This document shows, piece by piece, positions 25,674 to 33,893 of a DNA stretch of 51,926 nucleotides. Position numbers and translations under genes: made by a program. The DNA comes from an uncultured Pseudomonadota bacterium (GTDB taxonomy: Bacteria; Myxococcota_A; UBA796; SXON01). Below the pieces are notes generated by a model. That model ran no database searches. It was not told where the DNA came from and worked only from the letters and a program-made list of their open reading frames with translations. The stretch is taken from the NCBI GenBank assembly GCA_903885375.1, contig CAISIK010000037.1, positions 1 through 51,926 on the forward strand, written 5' to 3'. How positions within the stretch are numbered: the stretch's first letter is position 1; every line of letters begins with the position of its first letter.

Positions 25674-26269
25674 CGAGCCCCCCACGCCGTGCGAAGCTTG
25701 CCCAGCGCAGCGGCGGTCCGCGACTTCACGGTGCCGACCGGCACGCCGAGGCGCGCGGCGATCTCCGTACTGCTGAGCCCATCGAAGTAGGCGAGCTCGA
25801 TCACCACGCGCTGGTCGCGCGGGAGCTGCACCAGCGCCTCGGCCACGCGGCGCTCATCTCCCGTGCTTCCCTCCGCCGGCGCGGGCAGGCGGGCAAGCGC
25901 GAGCTCATCGAGGGCCACGCGCCGCGAGCGGCCAGCAGACTTCACCCGGTCGAGCGAGCGGCTCCGCATCCTCACAAGGAGCCAGGTGCGCACGCTCCCA
26001 CGGGCGGGGTCGTAGCCGGCGGCGCTCCGGAACGCCTCGACGAAGGCGTCGTGCAGCACCTCCTCCGCCTCGCGGCGCTCCCGGAGCACCCGCACGCCGA
26101 TCGCGAGCATCAGCCCCGAGTAGCGTCCGTACAGTTCGGCGAGCGCGCTGCGGTCCCCCTCCGCCATCGCGGTGACCAGCTCGGAATCGGCAACGGCAGC
26201 CTGCAAAAGCCAGTCTCCGGAAGGTTCCCCCTCGTACCCGGCAACGACGGCTTCGGCCATGACCAGCAT
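25670..26269 (-). CDS. ECF-type RNA polymerase sigma factor
   Basis: The 199-residue protein has sigma region 2 (ALAELYGRYSGLML, EAEEVLHDAFVEAFR, RTWLLVRMRSRSLDR) and region 4 (LPRDQRVVIELAYFDGLSSTEIA, then VPVGTVKSRTAAALGKLR as the helix-turn-helix). Regions 1.1 and 3 are absent, as in ECF factors. Start codons at 26269 and 26260 are both possible; a TATTGC element only 10 nt before the first favours the second. It is coupled to the cupin gene by an ATGA overlap, suggesting a SigE/ChrR-like stress switch. It follows the LolA-like gene by 31 nt, so it may share the upstream operon. Confidence 0.9.
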   Translation of the reverse strand: MLVMAEAVVAGYEGEPSGDWLLQAAVADSELVTAMAEGDRSALAELYGRYSGLMLAIGVRVLRERREAEEVLHDAFVEAFRSAAGYDPARGSVRTWLLVRMRSRSLDRVKSAGRSRRVALDELALARLPAPAEGSTGDERRVAEALVQLPRDQRVVIELAYFDGLSSTEIAARLGVPVGTVKSRTAAALGKLRTAWGAR

Positions 26270-26300
26270 GCTGGCAATACGACGGCGCCCGCCGGTCGGA

Positions 26301-27029
26301 TCAGCGCTCCAACCACCGCGTGGAGAACACCTCCTCCGGCAGCGCCACCTGGAAGCTCACCCGGTCGAAGGTGATCTCCGTGCGGCTCCCCTTCTGCACC
26401 TGATCCTCCACCACCATCTTCATGGGGAACTCGCGCCCTTCGATCTTGCGAATATCCTGCATCAACCACGTCTTGAGCAGCATGCCCTGGAGCGCGTACA
26501 GCTCCTGCCGCACCGGGATGAAGCTCGCCTGGTCCACCCAGATGATGCGCGTCGGGTAGGACACCGAGGTGTCGCGGGCCTTCATCTCGATCTTCCAGGC
26601 CTTCCGCCCCTCCATCATCTCCTCGGCCACGATGGTGCCCTGGTAGGCCTTCTGCCAGCGCGAGGACTCCATGAGGTCCTCGTAGGACATGTCGGAGCCC
26701 ATGAGATCGTCGCGGAGGAGGTGACCCGAGAGCTTCTGCACCTTCTCGATGGCCGGGAGGTACATCCAGAGCTCATCGACCTTCTTGAGCATCTTGGTGC
26801 CCTTGTCGCGCGCGGGCTCGAGGTACTCCATCGCCATCTCGTCCTGACCGCGGCCGTAGCTCCGCATCTTGTAGGACTTCACGCGCGAGCCCTTGGTCAC
26901 GGTCATCGTGATGCTGGAGTCGCGCGCCTCGTAGGTGAGGTTCTTGTCGATCTGCAAGAGCACTTCATCGACGGTGATCGCGAAGGCCAGTCGCGCCGCG
27001 AGGAGGAGGGAGAGGAGGGCGGTGGTCAT
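26301..27029 (-). CDS. LolA-like periplasmic (outer membrane lipoprotein-sorting) protein
   Basis: The 242-residue protein has a Sec signal (MTTALLSLLLAARLAFA). It then shows the curved-sheet pattern of the COG2834 LolA/LolB-like family: EVLLQIDKNLTYEARDSSITMTV, SYKMRSYGRGQDEMAMEYLEPARDKGTKML, VQKLSG, DLMGSDMSYEDL and YPTRIIWVDQASFIPVRQEL. These phrases match the outer membrane lipoprotein-sorting proteins found with LolCDE- or MMPL-type transporters rather than classical LolA. An AGGAG lies 5 nt before the ATG. It is the last structural gene after the ABC permeases, and it would carry a lipid or lipoprotein from the transporter to the outer membrane. Confidence 0.85.
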   Translation of the reverse strand: MTTALLSLLLAARLAFAITVDEVLLQIDKNLTYEARDSSITMTVTKGSRVKSYKMRSYGRGQDEMAMEYLEPARDKGTKMLKKVDELWMYLPAIEKVQKLSGHLLRDDLMGSDMSYEDLMESSRWQKAYQGTIVAEEMMEGRKAWKIEMKARDTSVSYPTRIIWVDQASFIPVRQELYALQGMLLKTWLMQDIRKIEGREFPMKMVVEDQVQKGSRTEITFDRVSFQVALPEEVFSTRWLER

Positions 27030-27042
27030 GGAGCTCCTGGGA

Positions 27043-28278
27043 CTAGCGGCGGTGCCGCATCGCTTCGACGGGTTCGATGTTGGCGGCGCGCCATGCGGGG
27101 AGGAGTCCGCCGACCACGGCCATCGCGATGCCGAGAAAGAACGCGAGGACGAGCGTGTCGAGGGTGGCGTGCGGGTAGACGGTTTCGTGGATCGGCACCG
27201 CCGCGGGCGCCTTCGCGGCGGCATCGCCGAGGTGGATGCCCACGCGCGAAAGGTAGAACGCCGCCCCGCCACCTCCGGCCACGCCTACCAGGCCGCCGAT
27301 TGCCGCGATGGTGATCGCCTCGAAGAAGAAGAGCTCACGGGTCTGGCGACGGGTCAGGCCCAACGCGCGCATCACGCCGATCTCGTTGGTCCGCTCGAGC
27401 ACCGACATCATCATCGTGTTGAGCACACCCAGCCCCGTGATGAACACGATGATACCCGCCACGATTCCCCGGATCGCCACGAGAAAGGAGCCGAGGGTGT
27501 CAAAGGGCGGGCGCTCGTTCCACGCCGCCACGTCGTAGGCGGCCGTCGCGGGGAGCGAACGCAGCTGTGCGGCCAACTTGTCCGCCCGCGCGTAGTCGCC
27601 CGTGCTCACGAGCACTTCGGTAGCGCCGCCCTCGATGTCGGCCATCCACTGCGATTCCTCGAGGATCACGTACGACTGCCGGTTCACGTTCTTGTTGCCG
27701 AGGTCGAGCACACCGACCACCTGAAGGCGGGCCGGCGAGGGGGAGCCGTCCTGCGTCTGTCCGAGGACGATCACCACGCCGCCCACGGTCACGTCGAGCT
27801 CCTGGGCGAACGTCTGCCCGATCGCCACCTCTCCCCGCGCGGTCGGCAGGCGCCCCGAGACGACGTAGTCGTCGAGGTGCAGGACCTCGGTGTAGTACGC
27901 CACCGGCGCGCCATGCAGCAGCGAGAAGTTCTCGCCGATGTCCTGATCCTCGCGCGCGCCCGTCACGCCCGCCTGGATGTGGGCGTAGGCGCCGAGCACG
28001 CCGGGCTGGCCCTCGACAGCAGCGACGACCGTGGCCACGTCGGGCATGTTCTCCGCGAGGGGCATCAGTTGATCGCGGCGGGCGTAGTCGGGATCCACGA
28101 TACGGACGTGGCCCGACGCGGCCGAGGCGAACTTCAACGCATCGACGAGGATGCCGTTGAGCATGGACAGTGCCACCGTGAGCAGGCCCGTGCCCATCGC
28201 CACGGTGAGCACGGTCAGGATGGTCCGCCGACGGTTTCGCCCGAGGTTGCGGGCTGCGAGCTGAACGAGGAGGTCCAT
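27043..28278 (-). CDS. LolC/E-type ABC transporter permease (second)
   Basis: The 411-residue permease has the MacB/FtsX/LolC layout. One N-terminal helix (RRTILTVLTVAMGTGLLTVAL) is followed by a large periplasmic domain (about residues 45-270). Three C-terminal helices come next, with the FtsX motif VLNTMMMSVLERTNEIGVMRALGLTRR and the closing PAWRAANIEPVEAMRH. It lies 1 nt after the stop of the other permease and 13 nt before the LolA-like gene. Together with the ATPase it would form a Lol-like heterodimeric extractor. Confidence 0.9.
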   Translation of the reverse strand: MDLLVQLAARNLGRNRRRTILTVLTVAMGTGLLTVALSMLNGILVDALKFASAASGHVRIVDPDYARRDQLMPLAENMPDVATVVAAVEGQPGVLGAYAHIQAGVTGAREDQDIGENFSLLHGAPVAYYTEVLHLDDYVVSGRLPTARGEVAIGQTFAQELDVTVGGVVIVLGQTQDGSPSPARLQVVGVLDLGNKNVNRQSYVILEESQWMADIEGGATEVLVSTGDYARADKLAAQLRSLPATAAYDVAAWNERPPFDTLGSFLVAIRGIVAGIIVFITGLGVLNTMMMSVLERTNEIGVMRALGLTRRQTRELFFFEAITIAAIGGLVGVAGGGGAAFYLSRVGIHLGDAAAKAPAAVPIHETVYPHATLDTLVLAFFLGIAMAVVGGLLPAWRAANIEPVEAMRHRR

Positions 28279-28279
28279 C

Positions 28280-29488
28280 TCAATCCGCCTTCACGGCATC
28301 GGCCGGAACGATTCGCGCGGCCCAGTTCGCCGGCCAGAGCGAGGCGAGGACCGCGATCGCCGTGCCGAACGTGATGGCCGCTGCCACTGGGGACCAGTTG
28401 AACTGGGTGTAGATCACGGTGCTCATGGCCATGGAGCCGCCCATCGACTCGAGCGGCCCGGAGAAGTCGATCCCGTTCTTCGACCACCACGCGACCGCAG
28501 AACCCCCGGCGCAGGCGCCGAGGATGGCCGCGCTCAGGCCCATGATGCCGCCCTCCAGCATGAAGAGCACCCGGATGTCGCGGCGGCGCATGCCCAACGC
28601 GAGGAGGGTGCCGACCTCACGAACGCGCTCGAACGCGGCCATGATCACCGTGTTGGCGATGCCCACGGCCGCGATGAGCATGATCATGCCCACCACGATC
28701 GAGAGGCTCTTGCGCCGGATGCGGTTGAGCGCCAGCAGGTCGTCACATTCCTGTTCGAGCGTGGATGCGTGGAACCCCTTGCCGGCCACAAGCTTCGCCG
28801 CGGCGTCGTGATCGCCCTCCACCCGAACCGCCACGTGGCTGCGGGCATCCCCGAGCAGCGCGAGGGGGGTGGCGTCGGCGTACTCCAGCCAGGCGCCGAG
28901 GCTGTCGAGCGCCGAGTTGTCGCTACGAATGAGCCCCACCACTCGAAAGCTGTTCGCGTTGATCGCACCATCCCTCGTGCGCGTCTGCAGGACGACCTCC
29001 TCGCCCTCCTCGATCTCGAGCAGGCGCCCGAGCCGGTAGCCGAGGGCCACTTCGCCGGCGCCGGGCTGGGGCCACCGCCCTTCGACCTTCCAGCCATCGC
29101 GGGGGAAGACCTCCGGGTCGCGCACGCCGTCGTAGGCCCAGACGGTGATCCGCTGGGCGTCGGGCCCGCTCACCACGCGGGCGCTGAAGGCCGTGCGCGC
29201 CGTCCACTTGCCGATACCGTCGAGTGCCGACACGAGGTCGGGCGGGACCGGCGCGGCGTCGGCGAGCGCGTAGGTCAGGCCGTCGGTGGGGTAGCCATCG
29301 GGGCGGAGGAGCACATCGCCAGCGTAGGTCGTGCGCGCCGCGCGGAGCACGTTCTCGTCGAGCCCGCCCACAAACCCCCAACCGAGGATGCTCAGCGCCA
29401 CCCCGAAGAAGACGGCCGCCGACGTGATCGCCGTGCGGGCCGCGTTCCGGAAGAGGTTCCTCGCGGCGATCGCCAGGAGGAAGCTCAC
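28280..29488 (-). CDS. LolC/E-type ABC transporter permease (first)
   Basis: The 402-residue protein has the same topology as its neighbour. It starts AARNLFRNAARTAITSAAVFFG. A periplasmic domain spans about residues 45-260, followed by IANTVIMAAFERVREVGTLLALGMRRRDIR and three helices, ending PANWAARIVPADAVKAD. The GTG start overlaps the ATPase stop as GTGA. The two permeases are clearly diverged, so a heterodimer of LolC/LolE kind is more likely than a homodimer. Confidence 0.9.
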   Translation of the reverse strand: MSFLLAIAARNLFRNAARTAITSAAVFFGVALSILGWGFVGGLDENVLRAARTTYAGDVLLRPDGYPTDGLTYALADAAPVPPDLVSALDGIGKWTARTAFSARVVSGPDAQRITVWAYDGVRDPEVFPRDGWKVEGRWPQPGAGEVALGYRLGRLLEIEEGEEVVLQTRTRDGAINANSFRVVGLIRSDNSALDSLGAWLEYADATPLALLGDARSHVAVRVEGDHDAAAKLVAGKGFHASTLEQECDDLLALNRIRRKSLSIVVGMIMLIAAVGIANTVIMAAFERVREVGTLLALGMRRRDIRVLFMLEGGIMGLSAAILGACAGGSAVAWWSKNGIDFSGPLESMGGSMAMSTVIYTQFNWSPVAAAITFGTAIAVLASLWPANWAARIVPADAVKAD

Positions 29489-30171
29489 GCGCCCGCCCCG
29501 GCCTCGTCGGCCACCACCTCGCCATCCTTGAGGCGGACCACCCGGCGCGCCCGCGACATCACCATCGGGTCGTGGGTGGAGAACAGGAAGGTGACGCCGT
29601 TCTTCTGGTTCATCTCGCGCATCAGGTCGAGGATGGCCTCGCCGTTGGTGCTGTCGAGGTTGGCGGTGGGCTCGTCGGCGATGACGATGGCGGGCGACTT
29701 GACCAGCGCCCGCGCGATCGCCACCCGCTGCTGCTGGCCGCCGCTGAGCTGCGAAGGCCGGCGGTGCAGGTAGTCCTGCAGGCCCACCGCCTTCAGCGCG
29801 CTCTCCACCCGCTCGGCGCGCGGGCCTTCCACCCCGGCGAGGCGGAGGGCGAGGTCCACGTTCTCCGAGGCGGTGAGGACGGGGATGAGGTTGAAGGACT
29901 GGAAGATGAAGCCGATGCGGCGCGCGCGCACGGCGCCGAGGGCATCGTCGGAGAGGGAGGCCACGTTCTTGTCATCGAGCAGGACCTCACCCGAGCTGGG
30001 CCGGTCCAGGCAGCCGAGCAGGTTCAGCGCCGTGCTCTTGCCGCTCCCCGAAGGGCCGGCAAAAACGGTGAACTCCCCCGCGCCCACGCCCACCGTGACG
30101 TTGCGCAGCGCCTGGACGAGCAGATCGCCCATCGGGTAGCTCTTGGTGACTCCCACCAGCTTGCAAATCAT
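29485..30171 (-). CDS. LolD/MacB-type ABC transporter ATPase
   Basis: The 228-residue ATPase has Walker A GPSGSGKS (residues 39-46), the Q-loop IFQSFNLIPVLTASENV (typical of the LolD/MacB branch), signature LSGGQQQRVAIARAL, Walker B AIVIADEPT and the H-loop FSTHD. It is cytoplasmic and drives the two downstream permeases. An AGGAGG overlapping the barrel stop lies 4 nt before the ATG. Confidence 0.93.
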   Translation of the reverse strand: MICKLVGVTKSYPMGDLLVQALRNVTVGVGAGEFTVFAGPSGSGKSTALNLLGCLDRPSSGEVLLDDKNVASLSDDALGAVRARRIGFIFQSFNLIPVLTASENVDLALRLAGVEGPRAERVESALKAVGLQDYLHRRPSQLSGGQQQRVAIARALVKSPAIVIADEPTANLDSTNGEAILDLMREMNQKNGVTFLFSTHDPMVMSRARRVVRLKDGEVVADEAGAGA

Positions 30172-30179
30172 GCGCCCTC

Positions 30180-31433
30180 CTAGAGGCTGTATCGAACCCA
30201 GGCGTTCAAGGTGGCCGCCGGCACGAACCCGCTCACGTTGCCCTTGGCATCGCCGGCGCTGATGTCGAAGACCTCGTCGGGCGGTACGAACTCGCCCTCC
30301 TCTCCCACCGGGATCTGCGCGCCGAGGTGCACCGCCCAGCGGTCGCCGAAGTTCCGGGAAACGTCGGGGACGACCAGGCCGGTGGCGTCGGCCACGTTCA
30401 CGATGGCCGTGCCGGAAACGGCCCAGTCATCGAGGAAGCGCACGTTGGCGATCACATCGACGTAGTGCTGCCCGAGGGTGGTCCGCGGCAGCGGCTGCTC
30501 CTCGTCAGTATCCACGTTGGTGCCGGTGGTGGAGAAGGGGCACGAGTACGGCGCCTCGATGGAGGTGCCGCCCCGCAGGCCGTAGTCGTACGCCTCCGGG
30601 TCGGCCTCGCCGGTGCCGTCGTACCGGTACTCGGCCGCGACGTAGAGCCGGTCGAGCACCGGGAGGCTGTAGTCGATGCCGGCCACCACCTCCACACCCT
30701 CGGGGTTCACGCCGTCCTGATCGCCGTGCCAGCCGCCTTCGGCCCAGAAGCCCACGCCGAGCGTGCCGCGCACGTCGCCGCCCACGAACCAGGGCCCATC
30801 GGGGCGGTAGGCCCCGACCACGCTCCAGTCGGTCTCGAACTTGTGGAGGGTGGCCTTCGCCCCCCCCGCCATGGGCAGCTCCTCGAAGGCGGGGAGCTCG
30901 TCGGGGTCCTCGAAGGGGCTCAGGTCATCATCCAGCGCGAAGAGCGCCGTCATGTCCCAGCTCGAATTCGGGGCCACGTTCACCCGGGTGGCGTTCACGC
31001 CGCGCCGCTCCCGCCACGGCTCGCTCGCCACCACATCGCTGAACAGGTCGGTGGGGTTGAACACCAGCCCCGACCCCCAGTTCACGGCCTGCCGGCCGGC
31101 ACGAACGTCGACCTTCTCGCCGGTCCAGTCGACGTAGAGCCGCTCGACGGTGAGGTAGCCGTGCACATCATCGAAGTGGTAGGTCGTCTCCTCCGTGCAG
31201 AACTCGGCGATCCGATCGCCCACGGCGGTACCTTCGAGGTACTTCGCGAGCTCGTCGGCCGTGTCGCGCCCCTGGGCGAGGGCCCCCTCCACGGCCACGA
31301 AGGCACGGACGCGCTCCGTGGGCGAGATCTCGAAGGTGGGCCGCACCCGCTCCACGAGGAGCCAGGGCGTACCCTCCACCTCGACCTGGTAGAGGCCGCG
31401 AACCTCCGCGTATCCGGCGACCTCGGCGTCCAT
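30180..31433 (-). CDS. Outer-membrane porin-like barrel without a visible signal peptide
   Basis: The 417-residue protein alternates strands and turns throughout. It carries the phrase DVRAGRQAVNWGSGLVFNPTD, resembling DUF1302/alginate-export-type porins. It ends NAWVRYSL, close to the aromatic C terminus recognised by BAM. It begins MDAEVAGYAEVRGLYQVE, which looks like a mature first strand: no hydrophobic leader is present. No upstream extension is possible because the apt stop lies in the same frame only two codons before this ATG. The neighbouring LolD-like genes suggest it is the outer-membrane part of a transport path. Loss of the leader, unusual translation or a sequence error must be considered. 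Confidence 0.75.
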   Translation of the reverse strand: MDAEVAGYAEVRGLYQVEVEGTPWLLVERVRPTFEISPTERVRAFVAVEGALAQGRDTADELAKYLEGTAVGDRIAEFCTEETTYHFDDVHGYLTVERLYVDWTGEKVDVRAGRQAVNWGSGLVFNPTDLFSDVVASEPWRERRGVNATRVNVAPNSSWDMTALFALDDDLSPFEDPDELPAFEELPMAGGAKATLHKFETDWSVVGAYRPDGPWFVGGDVRGTLGVGFWAEGGWHGDQDGVNPEGVEVVAGIDYSLPVLDRLYVAAEYRYDGTGEADPEAYDYGLRGGTSIEAPYSCPFSTTGTNVDTDEEQPLPRTTLGQHYVDVIANVRFLDDWAVSGTAIVNVADATGLVVPDVSRNFGDRWAVHLGAQIPVGEEGEFVPPDEVFDISAGDAKGNVSGFVPAATLNAWVRYSL

Positions 31434-31439
31434 CCCGGG

Positions 31440-31967
31440 TCAGTACCGGACGATCGAGTCGACCGCGTAGTTGCCGAGCACCTTGCGGCCATCGAGAAAA
31501 CCGAGCTCGATGACGAACGCGAACCCGCAGACCCGCGCGCCCAGCCGCTCCACCAGCTTGGCGGTGGCCAGCGCGGTGCCGCCGGTGGCGATGAGATCAT
31601 CGATGACCAACGCGTTCTGGCCCGGCTGGAGCGCATCGATGTGGAGCTCGAGGGTGGCCTCGCCGTACTCGAGCGCGTAGCTCTCGGACACCTTGTGGTA
31701 GGGCAGCTTCCCCGGCTTGCGCGCCGGTACGAAGGGCACGCCCATCGCCATCGCGAGCGGCATCCCGAAGAGGAAGCCGCGGGACTCCATCCCCACGATG
31801 GCGTCCACGCCCTTGCCGCGCCAGCTGGAGGCGAAGTGCTCGGTCACCTCGCCCATCAGGCGGGCGGAGGAGAGGACGGGCGTGATGTCCTTGAAGAGGA
31901 TGCCCGGCTTGGGGAAGTCGGGCACGTCGCGGAGGGTGGCCTTGAGGCGGGACTCGAGATCAGACAT
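31440..31967 (-). CDS. apt: Adenine phosphoribosyltransferase
   Basis: The 175-residue enzyme makes AMP from adenine and PRPP. The PRPP loop is ALVIDDLIATGGTA. The phrases DFPKPGILFKDITPVL, GMESRGFLFG and PFVPARKPGKLPY are diagnostic of the family. Length and C terminus are normal. Its ATG overlaps the DedA stop (ATGTCTGA). It ends 6 nt before the barrel gene and in the same frame. Confidence 0.95.
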   Translation of the reverse strand: MSDLESRLKATLRDVPDFPKPGILFKDITPVLSSARLMGEVTEHFASSWRGKGVDAIVGMESRGFLFGMPLAMAMGVPFVPARKPGKLPYHKVSESYALEYGEATLELHIDALQPGQNALVIDDLIATGGTALATAKLVERLGARVCGFAFVIELGFLDGRKVLGNYAVDSIVRY

Positions 31968-32598
31968 GTTGCACCTTGCGTTTGGCGTACCATTGAATGA
32001 ACAGCCACCCGGCGCCCACGCCGGCGACGAGCAGGACGAACCAGATGAGGTCGTGTTTGACGACCGAGGCGAGCGCCGCCGGGTCCTTCAGCAGGTCGGG
32101 GTTCGCTCCGAGCGTGCGCTGGCCGAACACCGCGAGCACCCCGCACCACAGCGTGCTGCCCACGAACGTGACGAGCGCGAACTGGGGGAAGTTCACGCGC
32201 ATCAGACCCGCCGGGAAGCCGATGAGGTGGCGCACGACGGGCAGGAGGCGGGCGAGGAACACGCCGGGAAGGGCGAACTGCTGGAGCCAGGCCTCGGCGA
32301 GCGCGAGGCGGGAGGGCGGGAGCAGGAAGTACTTGCCCCAACGCTCCACGAAGGCCCGCCCCAGCGTGGCGGTGAGCAGGTAGCAGAGGCTGCTGCCGAA
32401 CGTGGAGCCCAGGCCGCCCGCGAGGATGACGCCCGGGAGGCTCATCTTGCCCTGCGCCGCATAGTAGCCGGCAGGCGGCATGATGATCTCGGAGGGCACC
32501 GGCACGATCGTGCTCTCGAGCGCCATCATCACGAAGATGCCCGGGTAGCCGTTCTTCTCGGTCCACTCGAACCAGGTGACCATCAGGTCGTGAAACAT
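31960..32598 (-). CDS. DedA family inner-membrane protein
   Basis: The 212-residue polytopic protein carries the DedA signatures: ESTIVPVPSEIIMPPAGY, GSTFGSSLCYLLTATLGR, and ARLLPVVRHLIGFPAGLMRVNFPQF with the conserved arginines. DedA proteins are lipid scramblases or flippases, several of which move undecaprenyl phosphate or phospholipid. That role would fit the envelope genes downstream. The ATG at 32598 has GGAGG 5 nt upstream; longer frames are shadow. The start lies inside the end of surE (16-bp overlap). Confidence 0.9.
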   Translation of the reverse strand: MFHDLMVTWFEWTEKNGYPGIFVMMALESTIVPVPSEIIMPPAGYYAAQGKMSLPGVILAGGLGSTFGSSLCYLLTATLGRAFVERWGKYFLLPPSRLALAEAWLQQFALPGVFLARLLPVVRHLIGFPAGLMRVNFPQFALVTFVGSTLWCGVLAVFGQRTLGANPDLLKDPAALASVVKHDLIWFVLLVAGVGAGWLFIQWYAKRKVQHV

Positions 32599-33353
32599 CG
32601 ATCCTCCAGCCCGATGGATCCCGCCGCCCCCAACGAGGCGTGGGCGGTGGTGTCGAGCGACATCGGCGTGACCGTGACGAAGCCCGCCATGCAGAGGGGC
32701 CCGTCGGCGTCGGGCTCGCCGTCGAAACGATCGTGCGGCCCGCCGATCCAGTAGTAACGGCGGCCGCGCGGGTCGCGCTCCTCCCGCACCATCACGGCGT
32801 ACCGGCGGCGCGCAAGGGGGGCCACGCGCCAACCCTTCACTTCCGAGGCCGGCACGTTCGGCACGTTGATGTTGAGCACCTCGCCGAGCGGCAAGGGGCG
32901 ATCCGGATACCGCCGGAGGAGCTGCGCGACGGCGAGCTGCGCCGTGGCCCAGTGCAGCACCTCGGCGCCTTCGGGGATGTGCAGGGAGACGGCGATGGCC
33001 GGCACGTCGTTCGAGGCCGCCTCGCGCGCCGCGGCCACGGTGCCCGAGTAGAGCACGTCGGTGCCGAGGTTGCTGCCCCGGTTGATGCCCGAGATCACGA
33101 TGTCGGGCCGTTGGGGGAGGATGCCGTGCAGCGCGAGGTACACCGCATCGGCGGGGGTGCCCGTGACGGACCACCGGTTGGGGCCGTGACTGTTCACCCG
33201 CAGGGGCTCGTGCATGGTGAAGGAGTGGCTCTTCGCGGACTGCTCCGTAGAGGGTGCCACCACGAACACCTCCCCAAACGGGGCAGCCGCCTCCTCAAGC
33301 GCGCGCAGGCCCGCGGCTTCGATACCGTCGTCGTTGGAGAGGAGTATCCGCAC
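32583..33353 (-). CDS. surE: 5'/3'-nucleotidase SurE
   Basis: The 256-residue phosphatase removes phosphate from nucleoside monophosphates. The metal site is RILLSNDDGIEAAGL at the N terminus. SGINRGSNLGTDVLYSGTVAAAREA and the Asn/Ser residues around TEQSAKSHSFT complete the active site. The GTG at 33353 is the only start giving the family N terminus; the far longer frame upstream is antisense shadow. It heads the ten-gene minus-strand run and is divergent from the HEAT gene across 89 bp. Confidence 0.93.
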   Translation of the reverse strand: MRILLSNDDGIEAAGLRALEEAAAPFGEVFVVAPSTEQSAKSHSFTMHEPLRVNSHGPNRWSVTGTPADAVYLALHGILPQRPDIVISGINRGSNLGTDVLYSGTVAAAREAASNDVPAIAVSLHIPEGAEVLHWATAQLAVAQLLRRYPDRPLPLGEVLNINVPNVPASEVKGWRVAPLARRRYAVMVREERDPRGRRYYWIGGPHDRFDGEPDADGPLCMAGFVTVTPMSLDTTAHASLGAAGSIGLEDRCFTT

Positions 33354-33431
33354 GCCGCCCCCGGGTAACGCGGGCGCCGCGCGTTCGGGAGGTTCACGCG
33401 CAGCGCCATCGCCGGGCCGATCCCGACAGGT

Positions 33432-33437
33432 TAGAAA
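33432..33437 (+). promoter_or_regulatory. -10-like element (GT)TAGAAA before the HEAT gene
   Basis: GGTTAGAAA lies 11 nt before the GTG at 33443; AAGGGA overlaps it as a possible ribosome-binding site. It is one of the recurring GTTAG motifs. Confidence 0.3.
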
Positions 33438-33442
33438 GGGAC

Positions 33443-33841
33443 GTGCGCACGCGCTACAAAGACCTCTTCGAGCGGATGCGCGACCCCGATCCGGTCGCCG
33501 CCGATGCCGCCTTCGATGCCGTCCTGTTCGACCGGGGGGGCGCCCTGCCCGACCTCGTCGAGTGCCTCGAACGAAGCAAGAAGGACCCGGTGCTTCGCTT
33601 CCTCTGCGTGCAACTCCTCGGCTTCTCCGGCGCGAAGGCCGCCGTGGCCCCGCTGGTGCTCGCGCTCGACGACAAGGAGCCTTCCGTGCGGGCCGAAGCC
33701 TGCCGTTCGCTCGAGGACCTTCGGGCCCACGATGCGATCGGCCCCTTGCGCGCGCGGCTCGACGATCTCGATGGCGAGGTCCGGCTCGCCGCCGCCGAAG
33801 CGATCCTCGGAATCGAAGGCCGCGTGAGCGACGAGTCGTAG
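33443..33841 (+). CDS. Small HEAT-repeat protein
   Basis: The 132-residue protein is helical. It contains three or four HEAT/PBS-lyase-type repeats (PVLRFLCVQLLGFSGAKAA, EPSVRAEACRSLEDLRAHDA, DGEVRLAAAEAILGIEG). Such proteins mostly act as binding scaffolds. The GTG start has AAGGGA just upstream. It lies 52 nt before the radical SAM gene on the same strand. Confidence 0.72.
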   Translation: MRTRYKDLFERMRDPDPVAADAAFDAVLFDRGGALPDLVECLERSKKDPVLRFLCVQLLGFSGAKAAVAPLVLALDDKEPSVRAEACRSLEDLRAHDAIGPLRARLDDLDGEVRLAAAEAILGIEGRVSDES

Positions 33842-33893
33842 ACTTGTCGCCGCTGCGGCACAACGCCGCACGGCGAGCTACGGGTGCCTCCCC

